Source: a virus
Reading direction: 5' to 3' (one strand)
DNA length: 64,000 nt
Virus record (IMG/VR): IMGVR_UViG_3300020711_000298
Location: 36,981 to 100,980 of that record
Made by a program: the position numbers and the translations under genes. How positions within the stretch are numbered: position 1 is the first letter of the stretch; every line of letters begins with the position of its first letter. Below, one piece after another: positions 35,168 through 43,771 of this stretch. Below the pieces are notes generated by a model. That model was not told where the DNA came from, searched no databases, and saw only the letters and a list, made by a program, of their open reading frames with translations.

Positions 35168-35458
35168 ATGAAGTTACAAGCAGTGTACAATGCGGTTATC
35201 ATAAAACCGTTTAATGAAGAAGAAATCAAATACGGAAGTATTATCGTCCCAGATCTTGGAAAAGAAAAAAATCTTAGCGGAACTGTAGTTTCTGTAGGAC
35301 CAGGCCAATATTCACTTACTGGTACTCTTATCCCAACTGTACTTAAAGAAGGACAAAAAGTTATATTACCTCAAATGGGCCCCGTGAAAGTAGAACATGA
35401 TGGTGAAGAATATTACGTATGCCCAGAAAATCAAGTATTAGCAATTTTAAACGATTAA
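35168..35458 (+). CDS. groES: Co-chaperonin GroES
   Basis: 96 residues, normal GroES length. 'YNAVIIKPFNEEEIKYGSII' gives the first strand, 'PDLGKEKNLSGTVVSVGPG' the mobile loop region, then 'VKEGQKVILPQMG'-like and 'YYVCPENQVLAIL'. It caps the GroEL ring encoded 10 bases downstream. Codon use matches the neighbouring genes, so it is long resident in the phage. Confidence 0.93.
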   Translation: MKLQAVYNAVIIKPFNEEEIKYGSIIVPDLGKEKNLSGTVVSVGPGQYSLTGTLIPTVLKEGQKVILPQMGPVKVEHDGEEYYVCPENQVLAILND

Positions 35459-35468
35459 AATAAGTTAT

Positions 35469-37085
35469 ATGAGTAAAATTATAGAATTCGGCCCAGAAGC
35501 TAGAAAAAAATTATTTAATGGAGTTGAGAAATTATCCAACGCTGTTACATCAACTTTAGGCCCTAATGGTCGTAATGTTGTTATTTCAAAACCAGGTGAA
35601 TACCCAGCTAGTACAAAAGATGGAGTTACTGTAGCTAAATCAATAACACTTGAAGATCCAATTGAAGAATTAGGTGTACAAATGGTTAAACAAGCTGCTA
35701 TTAAAACAGCAGATACAGCTGGTGATGGTACAACTACATCAACTTTATTAGCGACCGAAATGGTTAGACAAGGTTTAACGCATTTAAGTAACGGAGCTAA
35801 CGCGGTAGAAATTAAACGCAGTATAGATGCCGCTGTTAAAGATGTCCTTGAATTTATACGCACACAAATTAAAGAAAATATATCATCTGAGGAACAACTA
35901 AAACAAATTGCTTCCATCTCAGCAAATAACGATCCTGAAGTAGGAGAATTAATTGCTACAGCTATGGAAAAAGTAGGTCGTGAAGGTGTTGTTCATATTG
36001 AAGAATCAAAATCAGGTGAAACATATCTTGAAACAGTAGAAGGTATGCAGTTTGATCGTGGTTATAAATCACCTTATTTTGTTACTGATAATAACTCAAT
36101 GACTAGTACTTTAAATGATGTTTTAATTCTTATAGCAGATAAAAAATTCACTCAAGTAAAAGAATTATTACCTATACTTGAAGCTGTATCTCAACAAAAT
36201 AAATCTTTACTTATTGTAGCTGAAGATGTTGAAGGTGAAGCATTAGCTACACTTATTGTAAATAAAGCTAGAGGTATATTAAAAGTAGCGGCTGTAAAAG
36301 CTCCTGATTTTGGTGATCGTCGTAAATTGATTTTGGAAGATATGGCTATTTTAACAGGTGGTCAAGTGTTTAGTACTGAAAAAGGTATGAAATTAGATAA
36401 ATTTAGTTGGGATTGGTTTGGTAAAGCACGTGTTGTAACAATTACTAAAGACACTACTACTATTATTGATGGTAAAGGAGATGAAAATTCTGTATCACAA
36501 CGTATAACAGAACTACAACAACAAATTGAAAATTCAAAAACACCATTTGAACAAGAAAAATTACAAGAACGTTTAGCTAAATTTATAGGTGGTGTAGCAA
36601 TTATTCATGTTGGTGGAAATACTGAAACCGAAATGAAAGAAAAGAAAGATCGTGTAGATGATGCTTTACATGCTACAAAAGCAGCCATTGAAGAAGGTAT
36701 TGTACCAGGTGGTGGAGTAGCATTATTACACGCACGTAATGGTATTAAAAACCGTGATACTATTGGCTCTAATATAGTTTGGCATGCTTGCGCAGCCCCA
36801 CTTAATAAAATACTTAAAAACGCAGGATATGAAGATTTAGCAATATTCCAAGTTATAAGTGATACTAACAACAGTGAAAATTGGAATGGTTGGGATTTGA
36901 AAGAAGAAAAATTAACCAACATGAAAGAAGCAGGAATCATCGATCCAGCCAAAGTAACCCGTTGCGCTCTTGAAAATGCAGCATCAGTAGCAGGAACCAT
37001 TTTGTTAACAGAATGTACTGTTGTTGATAAACCAGAAGAAAAGAAAGCAGACGAAGGATTTGGAGGTATGGGAGGAATGTTTTAA
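35469..37085 (+). CDS. groEL: Chaperonin GroEL
   Basis: 538 residues, full length. 'KLSNAVTSTLGPNGRNVVIS', 'STKDGVTVAKSI', AGDGTTTSTLLA (nucleotide binding), 'VVHIEESKSGETYLETVEGM', 'ALHATKAAIEEGIVPGGGVA' and the C-terminal GGMGGMF tail are all present. With the phage GroES it likely folds phage proteins such as capsid or replisome subunits. Complete chaperonin pairs are rare in phages. Located inside the replisome cluster. Confidence 0.97.
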   Translation: MSKIIEFGPEARKKLFNGVEKLSNAVTSTLGPNGRNVVISKPGEYPASTKDGVTVAKSITLEDPIEELGVQMVKQAAIKTADTAGDGTTTSTLLATEMVRQGLTHLSNGANAVEIKRSIDAAVKDVLEFIRTQIKENISSEEQLKQIASISANNDPEVGELIATAMEKVGREGVVHIEESKSGETYLETVEGMQFDRGYKSPYFVTDNNSMTSTLNDVLILIADKKFTQVKELLPILEAVSQQNKSLLIVAEDVEGEALATLIVNKARGILKVAAVKAPDFGDRRKLILEDMAILTGGQVFSTEKGMKLDKFSWDWFGKARVVTITKDTTTIIDGKGDENSVSQRITELQQQIENSKTPFEQEKLQERLAKFIGGVAIIHVGGNTETEMKEKKDRVDDALHATKAAIEEGIVPGGGVALLHARNGIKNRDTIGSNIVWHACAAPLNKILKNAGYEDLAIFQVISDTNNSENWNGWDLKEEKLTNMKEAGIIDPAKVTRCALENAASVAGTILLTECTVVDKPEEKKADEGFGGMGGMF

Positions 37086-37103
37086 ATTTAGTTAAAATAA
37101 GTT

Positions 37104-38030
37104 ATGAAAGAACATACATTGTGGGTCGAAAAATACCGTAGTAAAACATTAAATGATTATGTTGGTAATGAGCAAATAAAACAAGCTATTTCCCAATATT
37201 TAAGTCAAAATGATATTCAAAACTTCTTATTTTTCGGCCCATCAGGTACTGGTAAAACAACATTAGCAAAACTTATTGTTAATAATCTTAATTGTGATTA
37301 TCTTTATATTAATAGTAGTGATGAGAGAGGTATTGATACAGTTAGGGAAAAAATAACAGGATTTGCTTCAACAGCATCATTTAAACCTCTTAAAGTAATA
37401 ATATTAGATGAAGCTGATTTTTTAACGATACAAGCACAAGCATCACTTAGAAATATAATCGAAACATATTCTCGTTCTACTCGTTTTATAATGACTTGTA
37501 ATTTTATAGAACGAATTATAGATCCACTTCAATCACGATGTCAGGTATTAAAAATAGTACCTCCAACTAAAAGTGAAGTTGCTAGACACGTAGCTAATAT
37601 ATTAGATACAGAATCAGTTGAATATGATTTAGATGCTTTAAAAATAGTAATAAACCAATTTTATCCTGATATTAGAAAAATATTAAATACATGCCAATTA
37701 AATACAATTGATAATATTTTAAAAATTGATAAATCTATATTAGTATCATCTGGATATCAAAGTAAAATATTAAATGAATTAAAAAAACCATCATCTAAAT
37801 CATTTAATGTAATACGTCAAATAATAGCTGATTCTAACATTAATGATTTTGAAAGTACATATAGGTACTTATATGATAATATAAATGAATATTCTCAAGG
37901 AAATGAAGGTATAATTACTGTAATATTAGAAGAATATCTATACCATGCTAATTTTAGAATAGATAAAGAAATTAATATAATGGCATGTGTGTCAAAACTA
38001 TTACAAACATTAAATAAAAAAGTATTATAA
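37104..38030 (+). CDS. Clamp loader large subunit, gp44-like AAA+ ATPase
   Basis: 308 residues. Walker A 'LFFGPSGTGKTTLAKL', Walker B VIILDEADFLT, sensor 1 FIMTCNF, and the SRC arginine finger (LQSRCQVLK). N-terminal LWVEKYRSKTLNDYVGN is the usual clamp-loader opening. It works with the gp62-like subunit to load the clamp. Starts after AAATAAGTT. Confidence 0.95.
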   Translation: MKEHTLWVEKYRSKTLNDYVGNEQIKQAISQYLSQNDIQNFLFFGPSGTGKTTLAKLIVNNLNCDYLYINSSDERGIDTVREKITGFASTASFKPLKVIILDEADFLTIQAQASLRNIIETYSRSTRFIMTCNFIERIIDPLQSRCQVLKIVPPTKSEVARHVANILDTESVEYDLDALKIVINQFYPDIRKILNTCQLNTIDNILKIDKSILVSSGYQSKILNELKKPSSKSFNVIRQIIADSNINDFESTYRYLYDNINEYSQGNEGIITVILEEYLYHANFRIDKEINIMACVSKLLQTLNKKVL

Positions 38031-38031
38031 A

Positions 38032-38271
38032 ATGAAAGACCAAGTAAAATTAAACATCGATTTAAAAGCAACACAACCAGTTACATCATCTGAAGGTAAT
38101 AGTGTATTTGCTGAAGGAGTAATTCTAAGGAAAGTATCTAAATTTTTAGCCGGTACATCAGAAGATGGTATAATACCAATACCGGTATTTTATGATATAA
38201 AAAGCGGTAAAATCTTAATTGAAACATTACCTAAAGAACTAAGAGAAGAATTTAAAAATGAAAATATTTGA
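38032..38271 (+). CDS. Small protein inside clamp-loader operon
   Basis: 79 residues starting 1 base after the gp44-like gene and overlapping the gp62-like gene by 14 bases. Beta-rich, with 'FAEGVILRKVSKFLAG' and 'IIPIPVFYDIKSGKILIETLP'. No family recognised. The tight position between two subunits of one complex suggests a replisome role. Confidence 0.6.
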   Translation: MKDQVKLNIDLKATQPVTSSEGNSVFAEGVILRKVSKFLAGTSEDGIIPIPVFYDIKSGKILIETLPKELREEFKNENI

Positions 38272-38683
38272 TTGGTTAACACAAATTACTGTTAATAAAA
38301 AATCTTGGAATTCATTCTCAGAGGATGATAAATTATCTTTTAACCCATATATGATTCATAGATACTTGTCTATGGAAAAGGATTATATTGATATAGTAAA
38401 TTACATTCAAGTTATACCTTATACAGAAAAAGAAAAAATATATAAAATTTACTGCAATATGATTCCTAAGAAAAATATATTTTTAAAATATATTAAATCA
38501 TCTTCCAAGAAAAAAATACCAGATTCTGTGCTTCAATTTATAGCTAAAGAATATACTTGTTCATTAGGAGAAGCAGAAGAATATTCTCATATTATAGGTA
38601 AAAATGGTATAATTAGTATTTTATACAAACATGGTGTAGATGAAAAAGAACAGAAAAAACTATTAAAAGAAATTACAATATGA
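38258..38683 (+). CDS. Clamp loader small subunit, gp62-like
   Basis: 141 residues, somewhat shorter than T4 gp62 (187). The C-terminal part 'SVLQFIAKEYTCSLGEAEEY' then SHIIGKNGIISILYKHGV parallels the end of T4 gp62 (an LLAKRYQV... helix, then a GK-L--L--G segment). The N-terminal half is helical. Gene order clamp, large subunit, small subunit supports it. Confidence 0.75.
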   Translation: MKIFDWLTQITVNKKSWNSFSEDDKLSFNPYMIHRYLSMEKDYIDIVNYIQVIPYTEKEKIYKIYCNMIPKKNIFLKYIKSSSKKKIPDSVLQFIAKEYTCSLGEAEEYSHIIGKNGIISILYKHGVDEKEQKKLLKEITI

Positions 38684-39063
38684 CAAAAAACAACGAAGTA
38701 TACCCTTATCCCACAACCGAACCTTTTACCTCAATTGAGGTTTTTGAACAAACATATCCTGAATTGGCTAAAGAATTTAAGCAAATTCAAGAGGAACAAT
38801 ATGAATTGTTTGCTGAAAAAATGCTTGATTATGGTATAGAAAATATTGCTTTAGGATCTGATTTATCAAATTTTGAAGATGTAAAACTTTCTCTTACTGG
38901 TATTTGGCTTAGATGTAATGATAAAATCAACCGTTTAAAAAATATTTTAAAGCGTGGTGGTAAAAATTATGTTGAAGGAGAATCTATGATAGATAGTTTT
39001 ATTGATATTGCTAATTATGGAATCATAGCCCAATTAGTAGCTAAAGAAAAATGGAAAAAATAA
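38680..39063 (+). CDS. Nmad1/DUF1599-type nucleotide-modification-associated protein
   Basis: 127 residues. 'EKMLDYGIENIALGSDL', 'LRCNDKINRLKNILKRGG' and 'ESMIDSFIDIANYGIIAQL' follow the helical pattern of the DUF1599 (Nmad1) family, found in phages near nucleotide or DNA modification genes. No catalytic reaction is firmly known. Overlaps the gp62-like stop by 4 bases. It could belong with the 7-deazaguanine genes. Confidence 0.65.
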   Translation: MTKNNEVYPYPTTEPFTSIEVFEQTYPELAKEFKQIQEEQYELFAEKMLDYGIENIALGSDLSNFEDVKLSLTGIWLRCNDKINRLKNILKRGGKNYVEGESMIDSFIDIANYGIIAQLVAKEKWKK

Positions 39064-39096
39064 TTTGGCTTTATTAAAATAATACCATATTTTTAT
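39064..39096 (+). promoter_or_regulatory. -33/-7 promoter
   Basis: TTTGGCT with TTTG at 39064-39067, 20 bases, TATTTTTA at 39088-39095. The gene starts at 39100, only 4 bases after the -7 box, so transcription may begin within or beyond that ATG. Confidence 0.5.
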
Positions 39097-39101
39097 GGTA
39101 T
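39082..39101. promoter_or_regulatory. Perfect 8-bp inverted repeat over -7 box and start codon
   Basis: ATACCATA (39082-39089), TTTT, TATGGTAT (39094-39101). It covers the -7 box and the first two bases of the ATG, a position suited to a repressor site or an RNA hairpin. Confidence 0.4.
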
Positions 39102-39324
39102 GGAAAAAATAAATGAAAGTCAATTATCTAATGCTCGTGAAAAATTCATGAATAAAAGAATTACTTTCAAAACAAAAAATAGTAGTTTTGGACATGGTAC
39201 TTGTCAGTTTTTAGGATATAATCAATATTTTCCTTCTTGGGAACTACAAATTACAGTTGACAGAACTCCTTATCAACACGTTATTTTTGAATCTATTAAA
39301 TTAGTTGAAGACAAGGGTAAATAA
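39100..39324 (+). CDS. Hypothetical small protein
   Basis: 74 residues with a small-barrel pattern 'RITFKTKNSSFGHGTCQFLG' and 'WELQITVDRTPYQHVIFESI'. No family recognised. Because the promoter's -7 box almost touches its ATG, it may be made from read-through transcripts or start at a later codon. Confidence 0.5.
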   Translation: MEKINESQLSNAREKFMNKRITFKTKNSSFGHGTCQFLGYNQYFPSWELQITVDRTPYQHVIFESIKLVEDKGK

Positions 39325-39325
39325 T

Positions 39326-39356
39326 TTTGAAATAATAAACAATCTGCTTACATTCG
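39326..39356 (+). promoter_or_regulatory. Candidate -33/-7 promoter for phosphoesterase gene
   Basis: TTTG at 39326-39329, 19 bases, TACATTCG at 39349-39356. The chosen ATG of the next gene is at 39368. Confidence 0.4.
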
Positions 39357-39367
39357 AATCTAGGATA

Positions 39368-40075
39368 ATGATTAAAATAACTATAGATAAAATGAAACTA
39401 ATAATAAATAAAGGACAAAAATTATGGTTCACAAGTGATACACACTATAACCATTCAAATATCTGCTCAGCTACTACAAAGTGGACTGGTGCTGAAAATA
39501 TGACTCGTGCTTTTAATTCATTGGAAGATATGAATAAAACATTAGTTGAAAATATAAATTCATGTGTTGAAGAAAATGATGTTTTGATTCATTTGGGTGA
39601 TTGGTCTTTTGGCGGCTTTGATATGATTGAAGAATTTAGAAAGCAAATCAAGTGCAAAAATATTCACCTGGTATTAGGTAATCACGATCATCATATCCAA
39701 AACAACAAGAATAATGTACAATCTCTGTTTAGTTCTATTCACGAATATTTGTATTTGGATTTGAGAATACCAGCTGGAAAAGAAGTAAACAAATTTAGAA
39801 TGGTTTGTATGCATTATCCTCTAGCTAGTTGGAATGGAATGAATGATGGTGTTGTTCACCTTCACGGACACGTTCATCTTCCTAAAGATCTTAGAGTGGC
39901 TAAAGGTAAAGCAATGGATGTTGGTGTTGACGGAAACGATCTATACCCAATTGAATTGTTTCAAATATTGAATATTATGAAAACACAACCGGTTATGAGC
40001 TTGTCATTGCCAAAAGATCATCACGTTAAAAGAGTAGCACCAGTTGAAGAAAAAGGAGGACATTATGGATGTTAG
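39368..40075 (+). CDS. Calcineurin-like metallophosphoesterase
   Basis: Start chosen at ATG 39368, after the promoter; a TTG at 39305 would overlap the promoter. About 235 residues. Metal motifs: FTSDTHYNH, LIHLGDWSF, LGNHDHH, MHYPL and LHGHVH, the complete set for a two-metal phosphoesterase. It lies upstream of a P-loop kinase gene, so the two could trim and rebuild nucleic-acid ends. The substrate is unknown. Confidence 0.85.
   Translation: MIKITIDKMKLIINKGQKLWFTSDTHYNHSNICSATTKWTGAENMTRAFNSLEDMNKTLVENINSCVEENDVLIHLGDWSFGGFDMIEEFRKQIKCKNIHLVLGNHDHHIQNNKNNVQSLFSSIHEYLYLDLRIPAGKEVNKFRMVCMHYPLASWNGMNDGVVHLHGHVHLPKDLRVAKGKAMDVGVDGNDLYPIELFQILNIMKTQPVMSLSLPKDHHVKRVAPVEEKGGHYGC
40055..40059 (+). 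promoter_or_regulatory. Shine-Dalgarno sequence deciding the start at 40065
   Basis: GGAGG five bases before the ATG. Most genes in this window have A-rich leaders without it, so this site is unusual here. Confidence 0.6.
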
Positions 40076-40463
40076 TAAATTACAAGAATTTCTTGAGAGT
40101 GAAGAAGGACAACGTTCTATGGATAAATGGGCTATGGATCTTGCAAATAAACAAGAACATCTAAAACGTTGGGTTGAAAAGTTTAAAAAGTGGGCAGAAC
40201 CAAATATAGATGCTGCTTTAGAAATACTAATCACCAAATATGACTCTTCAGAATATATTGATCGAGAATATAAAATAGGATATGAACCAAGAGAAGAATT
40301 TCTTTGGTTAGCTTTCGAGTATGCTAGACTATATTGTAAACCTTGTGAAGATGAAAAATATTTTAATATGTTTACAGGAGAGGCTTATTATATAGGTTCA
40401 TATGTAATTCAAGTAATGCATGGTCAAGGTTCTGTTATAAGAATTGATAAAATACAAAATTAA
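40065..40463 (+). CDS. Hypothetical protein
   Basis: 132 residues from ATG 40065, chosen because GGAGG lies just upstream; the longer TTG form would bury that site. It overlaps the phosphoesterase gene end. Helical and charged first half (KWAMDLANKQEHLKRWVEKF), then 'LWLAFEYARLYCKPCEDEKY'. No family recognised. Confidence 0.6.
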   Translation: MDVSKLQEFLESEEGQRSMDKWAMDLANKQEHLKRWVEKFKKWAEPNIDAALEILITKYDSSEYIDREYKIGYEPREEFLWLAFEYARLYCKPCEDEKYFNMFTGEAYYIGSYVIQVMHGQGSVIRIDKIQN

Positions 40464-40467
40464 AACA

Positions 40468-40890
40468 ATGGATAAAATATTATATCTTACAAGAGGTCTT
40501 CCAGGCTCTGGAAAAACAACTCTGGCTCATCAATTAACAAATTTACATTCTATTTGTGAAGCAGATAAATTCTTCTATGATAAAGAAGGTAATTATAATT
40601 GGGATGGAGATAAACTAAATGAGGCTCACAGTTGGTGTGTAAGTGAAGTTAAAGTTCGAATGATGGATAATGCTAGAAATGAACAATTTTATCCTATAAT
40701 AGTTGTTTCAAATACTTTCACTATGGAAAGTGAAATGGAGCCTTACATAGAACTAGCTAAAAAATATGGTTATACAGTAGTTTCATTAATATTGGAAAAT
40801 AGACATGGCTCTGTATCAAAACATAACGTTCCTGTTAAATCTTTGAACAAAATGGAACAAAGATTGCGACAAAATATAAAACTTCGTTAA
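40468..40890 (+). CDS. P-loop kinase, polynucleotide-kinase-like
   Basis: Start at ATG 40468 (an upstream TTG overlaps the previous gene). 140 residues. Walker A 'RGLPGSGKTTLAHQL', followed by 'CEADKFFYDKEGNYNWDGDK' and VVSNTFTM, then 'LILENRHGSVSKHNVP' and an Arg-rich end. This is the Zeta/PNK-type single-domain kinase pattern, with Asp after the first strand as phosphoacceptor base. It could phosphorylate 5' ends for the RNA ligase encoded downstream. Confidence 0.75.
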   Translation: MDKILYLTRGLPGSGKTTLAHQLTNLHSICEADKFFYDKEGNYNWDGDKLNEAHSWCVSEVKVRMMDNARNEQFYPIIVVSNTFTMESEMEPYIELAKKYGYTVVSLILENRHGSVSKHNVPVKSLNKMEQRLRQNIKLR

Positions 40891-40895
40891 AAAAG

Positions 40896-40928
40896 TTTGG
40901 AGGGGCGAATGTCCCTTCGTACATTTAC
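40896..40928 (+). promoter_or_regulatory. -33/-7 promoter for PRPP-synthetase-like gene
   Basis: TTTGG with TTTG at 40896-40899, 20 bases, TACATTTACG from 40920. The spacer is unusually GC-rich. The same TTTACG ending is found in the promoters at 42214 and 44223. Confidence 0.65.
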
Positions 40929-40948
40929 GTAAATAAAAATAAAAACAT

Positions 40949-41782
40949 ATGATATTAAACCTAGCATATCCTGAAAATTCTCAGGTAAATTTTCAAATAT
41001 CCCAATTTCCAGATGGGCAACAATCTTTAACTATTCTTTCAGGTGTAGGACCTGAGAATTATATTACTATAAGTTCTCATTTAACTTCATTTGAAGATTT
41101 AGAATTAATAATCTGTACCAATGTGGCTTTAAAAGAAATGGGAGTTAAAAATATTGAGTTGTATGTTCCTTATTTTCTAGGTGCTCGTTCAGATAGGAAA
41201 TTTGGTGAAGGTGGATTTAACTATTTAAAAACTGTTATTTGCCCTATAATCAATTCTCAAAATTTTAGTAAAGTAATAGTTTTAGACCCACATTCAGATG
41301 TACTTGAGGCTTGCTTAAATAATTTTGAAAAAAGAAGCAATATAGGAGTTGTATCTCATGCTCTTCAAGGTATTGATGCTGAAAAAGAAGATACAGTAAT
41401 TATATCTCCTGATGCCGGTGCATTAAAAAAGATATACGATGTTGCTAAGGTATTTGACTTACCAAATGTAATTACAGCAGGTAAGGTTAGAGATATTCCA
41501 ACAGGTAAAATATTAAAAACTGAATTACCTAATATTACTCAATTTGAAGGTAAGAAATTCCTTATCATAGACGATATTTGCGATGGAGGTAGAACGTTTA
41601 TTGAACTAGCGAAAGCAATTAAAGAACAAATCCCTGATGCTGAGTGTTATTTATGTGTTACTCATGGTATTTTTAACCAGGGATTTGATGAATTATCAAC
41701 TTATTTTAAAAAAATCTATTGTACAAATAGTGTAAAAGATTTTAATTGGAAACCTTTTATTAATCAACTAGATGTATTTTAA
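40949..41782 (+). CDS. PRPP-synthetase-like enzyme (possible ADP-ribose pyrophosphokinase of an NAD+ reconstitution pathway)
   Basis: 277 residues, a little shorter than bacterial Prs (~310). 'FPDGQQSL', 'YFLGARSDRKF' (as in YFGYARQDR), 'VLDPHSD', SPDAGALKK and the PRPP loop LIIDDICDGGRTF are present. Prs moves pyrophosphate from ATP to ribose-5-phosphate. In phage NARP1 a Prs relative (Adps) does this to ADP-ribose, and a NAMPT relative then adds nicotinamide. A NAMPT-like gene lies 0.5 kb downstream under a matching promoter. Substrate cannot be decided from sequence by eye. Confidence 0.85.
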   Translation: MILNLAYPENSQVNFQISQFPDGQQSLTILSGVGPENYITISSHLTSFEDLELIICTNVALKEMGVKNIELYVPYFLGARSDRKFGEGGFNYLKTVICPIINSQNFSKVIVLDPHSDVLEACLNNFEKRSNIGVVSHALQGIDAEKEDTVIISPDAGALKKIYDVAKVFDLPNVITAGKVRDIPTGKILKTELPNITQFEGKKFLIIDDICDGGRTFIELAKAIKEQIPDAECYLCVTHGIFNQGFDELSTYFKKIYCTNSVKDFNWKPFINQLDVF

Positions 41783-41784
41783 TT

Positions 41785-42210
41785 ATGGACTTAACAAATA
41801 AATACGTTACCCGTCTTAGGAAAGAGTGGGAACAATATGGAAAAATTATAGTTGCAGTAGACTTTGATGACACTATTTCTCCTTGGAAATTTTCAAAAGA
41901 AGAACTTCAAGACACAGTAGACTTAGTAAAAGAAGTACAACAAACCGGAGCTTACATTGTTATATTTACAGCCTGTTCTCCAGATAGATATGAAGAAATT
42001 TCATCTTATGTTAATTCTTTAGGTATCAAAGTAGATGCTATCAATCAAACACCGATAGAGATACCTTATGGTAATCATAACAAAATCTATGCCAATATCT
42101 TTTTAGATGATCGCGCAGGACTTGAAGAAGCCAAAAAAATATTGCGAGAATGCATGTATCTTCAAAGAAGCTTTAAAAGATCGCAAATTACTTTGGACGA
42201 AGTTGGATAA
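41785..42210 (+). CDS. HAD-family phosphatase
   Basis: 141 residues. Motif I is AVDFDDTISPW (Asp26, Asp28), motif II VIFTACSPDRYEE, and motif IV IFLDDRAGLEEA. No cap domain is visible, like small nucleotidases. Starts 2 bases after the PRPP-synthetase-like gene, so the two are co-transcribed; it may remove a phosphate from an intermediate or by-product of that pathway. Confidence 0.82.
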   Translation: MDLTNKYVTRLRKEWEQYGKIIVAVDFDDTISPWKFSKEELQDTVDLVKEVQQTGAYIVIFTACSPDRYEEISSYVNSLGIKVDAINQTPIEIPYGNHNKIYANIFLDDRAGLEEAKKILRECMYLQRSFKRSQITLDEVG

Positions 42211-42213
42211 AAA

Positions 42214-42246
42214 TTTGGCTACCTCAAACATTAGTCGTATATTTAC
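42214..42246 (+). promoter_or_regulatory. -33/-7 promoter for NAMPT-like gene
   Basis: TTTGGCT with TTTG at 42214-42217, 20 bases, TATATTTACG from 42238. Gene start at 42269. Confidence 0.7.
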
Positions 42247-42268
42247 GTAAATAAAAAATTAAAAAATT

Positions 42269-43771
42269 ATGTTTAAACCAGTTAGTTTATTTTACACAGA
42301 CGGATATAAGATTGGCCACAAGAAAATGTTGGCCCCAGGAACCACAAAATTATATGGTACTTGGATTCCTCGTAGCACAAAGTATGCTCCTACCGGTGTT
42401 ACAAAAATAGTATCGTTTGGTCAACAGCTTGTAGTTCGTTGGTTAAATGATGAGTTTACAGAACATTTTTTCAACCAACCAAAATCAGTAGCAACCCAAT
42501 TTGGTAAAGATATGTCAATGTATCTTGGAATGGATTATGATGCTACCCATTTTGAAGCACTTCATGATTTAGGTTATTTACCTATTCGAATTAAAGCATT
42601 ACCAGAAGGTATTGAAACATTACCTAATGTTCCTCATATGACCTTTATTAACACCGTAGATGGTTTTGCTTGGTTAACTTTATATTTGGAAACAATTATT
42701 TCCTCTTTGGCTTGGAAACCTTCAACATCAGCCACTATTGCTCTACAATATCGTAGGAATTTAGTTCAATGGGTTATGAAAACAGATCCGGCTAATGCAT
42801 TTTTAATTCCTTTCCTTGCTCATGATTTCTCTGCTCGCGGTTTATCACCTTGGGATATGTTATCAAGCGGTTTAGGACATGCTACTTCGTTTAGAGGTTC
42901 TGATACCATTATTTGTATTCCGGGTGCTCGTTATTTTTATAATGAACCTGAAACAGAGGTTTGTATCAATTCAGTAAATGCTTCTGAACATAGCGTTTCA
43001 ACAACTAAAATCTTTACGGTTGGTGAACAACAAATGATTGCGGATTGGTTGGTTGATTTTCCTAAAGGAATATTATCAATCGTATCAGATACATTTGATT
43101 TATGGAAATTAATTACCGAATATTTACCAGCAAACAAAGAAGCGATAATGGCTCGTGACGGTAAGTTAGTCATTCGTCCTGACTCAGGTGATCCAGTTGA
43201 TATTATCTGTGGTTCATTTTTACAAAGTGACCGAGATTTATCGGAAAACAAAAATGCAATTTGGACAAGTGAAGAAAAAGGTGTAATCGAATTACTTTGG
43301 GAAATCTTCGGTGGTACAATCAACGAACAAGGTTACAAAGTTCTTGATCCACACATCGGAGCCATTTACGGTGACTCAATTACATTGGAACGTCAGATTC
43401 AAATATATGAAAGGTTAGCCGCTAAAGGTTTTGCTTCAACTAATATTGTACTCGGTATTGGTTCTTATACATATCAAATGAATACTCGTGATACATTAGG
43501 TTTTGCTGCTAAAGGTGCCTGGTTTGAAGTTGATAAAAATGGTACTAAGGTTGGTTATGATATTTACAAAGATCCAGTAACCGATTCAGGTAAAACAAAG
43601 AAATCTTTGAAAGGTCTTATTATGGTAGATGAAAATCTTGAAGTACACACCCAATGTACACCTCAACAAGAGGCTCAAGGTTTACTACAAACCATTTATA
43701 TGGATGGTAAATTCTACAATCAAACAACATTAACTGAAATTCGCGCTAAACTTGAACAAATATGCAAATAA
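42269..43771 (+). CDS. NAMPT-like nicotinamide (ADP-ribosyl/phosphoribosyl)transferase
   Basis: 500 residues, the full length of nicotinamide phosphoribosyltransferase. YTDGYKIGHKKM at the N-terminus, 'HDFSARGLSPWDML' and ATSFRGSDTI, ASEHSV (active-site His), SDTFDLWKLI, VIRPDSGDPVDI, 'GAIYGDSITLERQIQIYERL' and 'IYKDPVTDSGKTKKSLKGLI' follow the family. NAMPT joins nicotinamide to PRPP; the phage variant Namat joins it to ADPR-pyrophosphate to give NAD+ directly. Paired with the Prs-like gene, and no NMN adenylyltransferase gene is seen here, so the direct route is favoured. Confidence 0.92.
   Translation: MFKPVSLFYTDGYKIGHKKMLAPGTTKLYGTWIPRSTKYAPTGVTKIVSFGQQLVVRWLNDEFTEHFFNQPKSVATQFGKDMSMYLGMDYDATHFEALHDLGYLPIRIKALPEGIETLPNVPHMTFINTVDGFAWLTLYLETIISSLAWKPSTSATIALQYRRNLVQWVMKTDPANAFLIPFLAHDFSARGLSPWDMLSSGLGHATSFRGSDTIICIPGARYFYNEPETEVCINSVNASEHSVSTTKIFTVGEQQMIADWLVDFPKGILSIVSDTFDLWKLITEYLPANKEAIMARDGKLVIRPDSGDPVDIICGSFLQSDRDLSENKNAIWTSEEKGVIELLWEIFGGTINEQGYKVLDPHIGAIYGDSITLERQIQIYERLAAKGFASTNIVLGIGSYTYQMNTRDTLGFAAKGAWFEVDKNGTKVGYDIYKDPVTDSGKTKKSLKGLIMVDENLEVHTQCTPQQEAQGLLQTIYMDGKFYNQTTLTEIRAKLEQICK

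Noticed and set aside
35465-35917. Long open frame on the - strand opposite groEL (and a second at 36605-37000)
   Set aside because: Mirrors the groEL codon pattern; no start context, and groEL on the + strand is certain.
40901-40918. Terminator-like GGGG...CCC inside the 40896 promoter
   Set aside because: Only a 4-bp stem with an 8-base loop and no T-tract.
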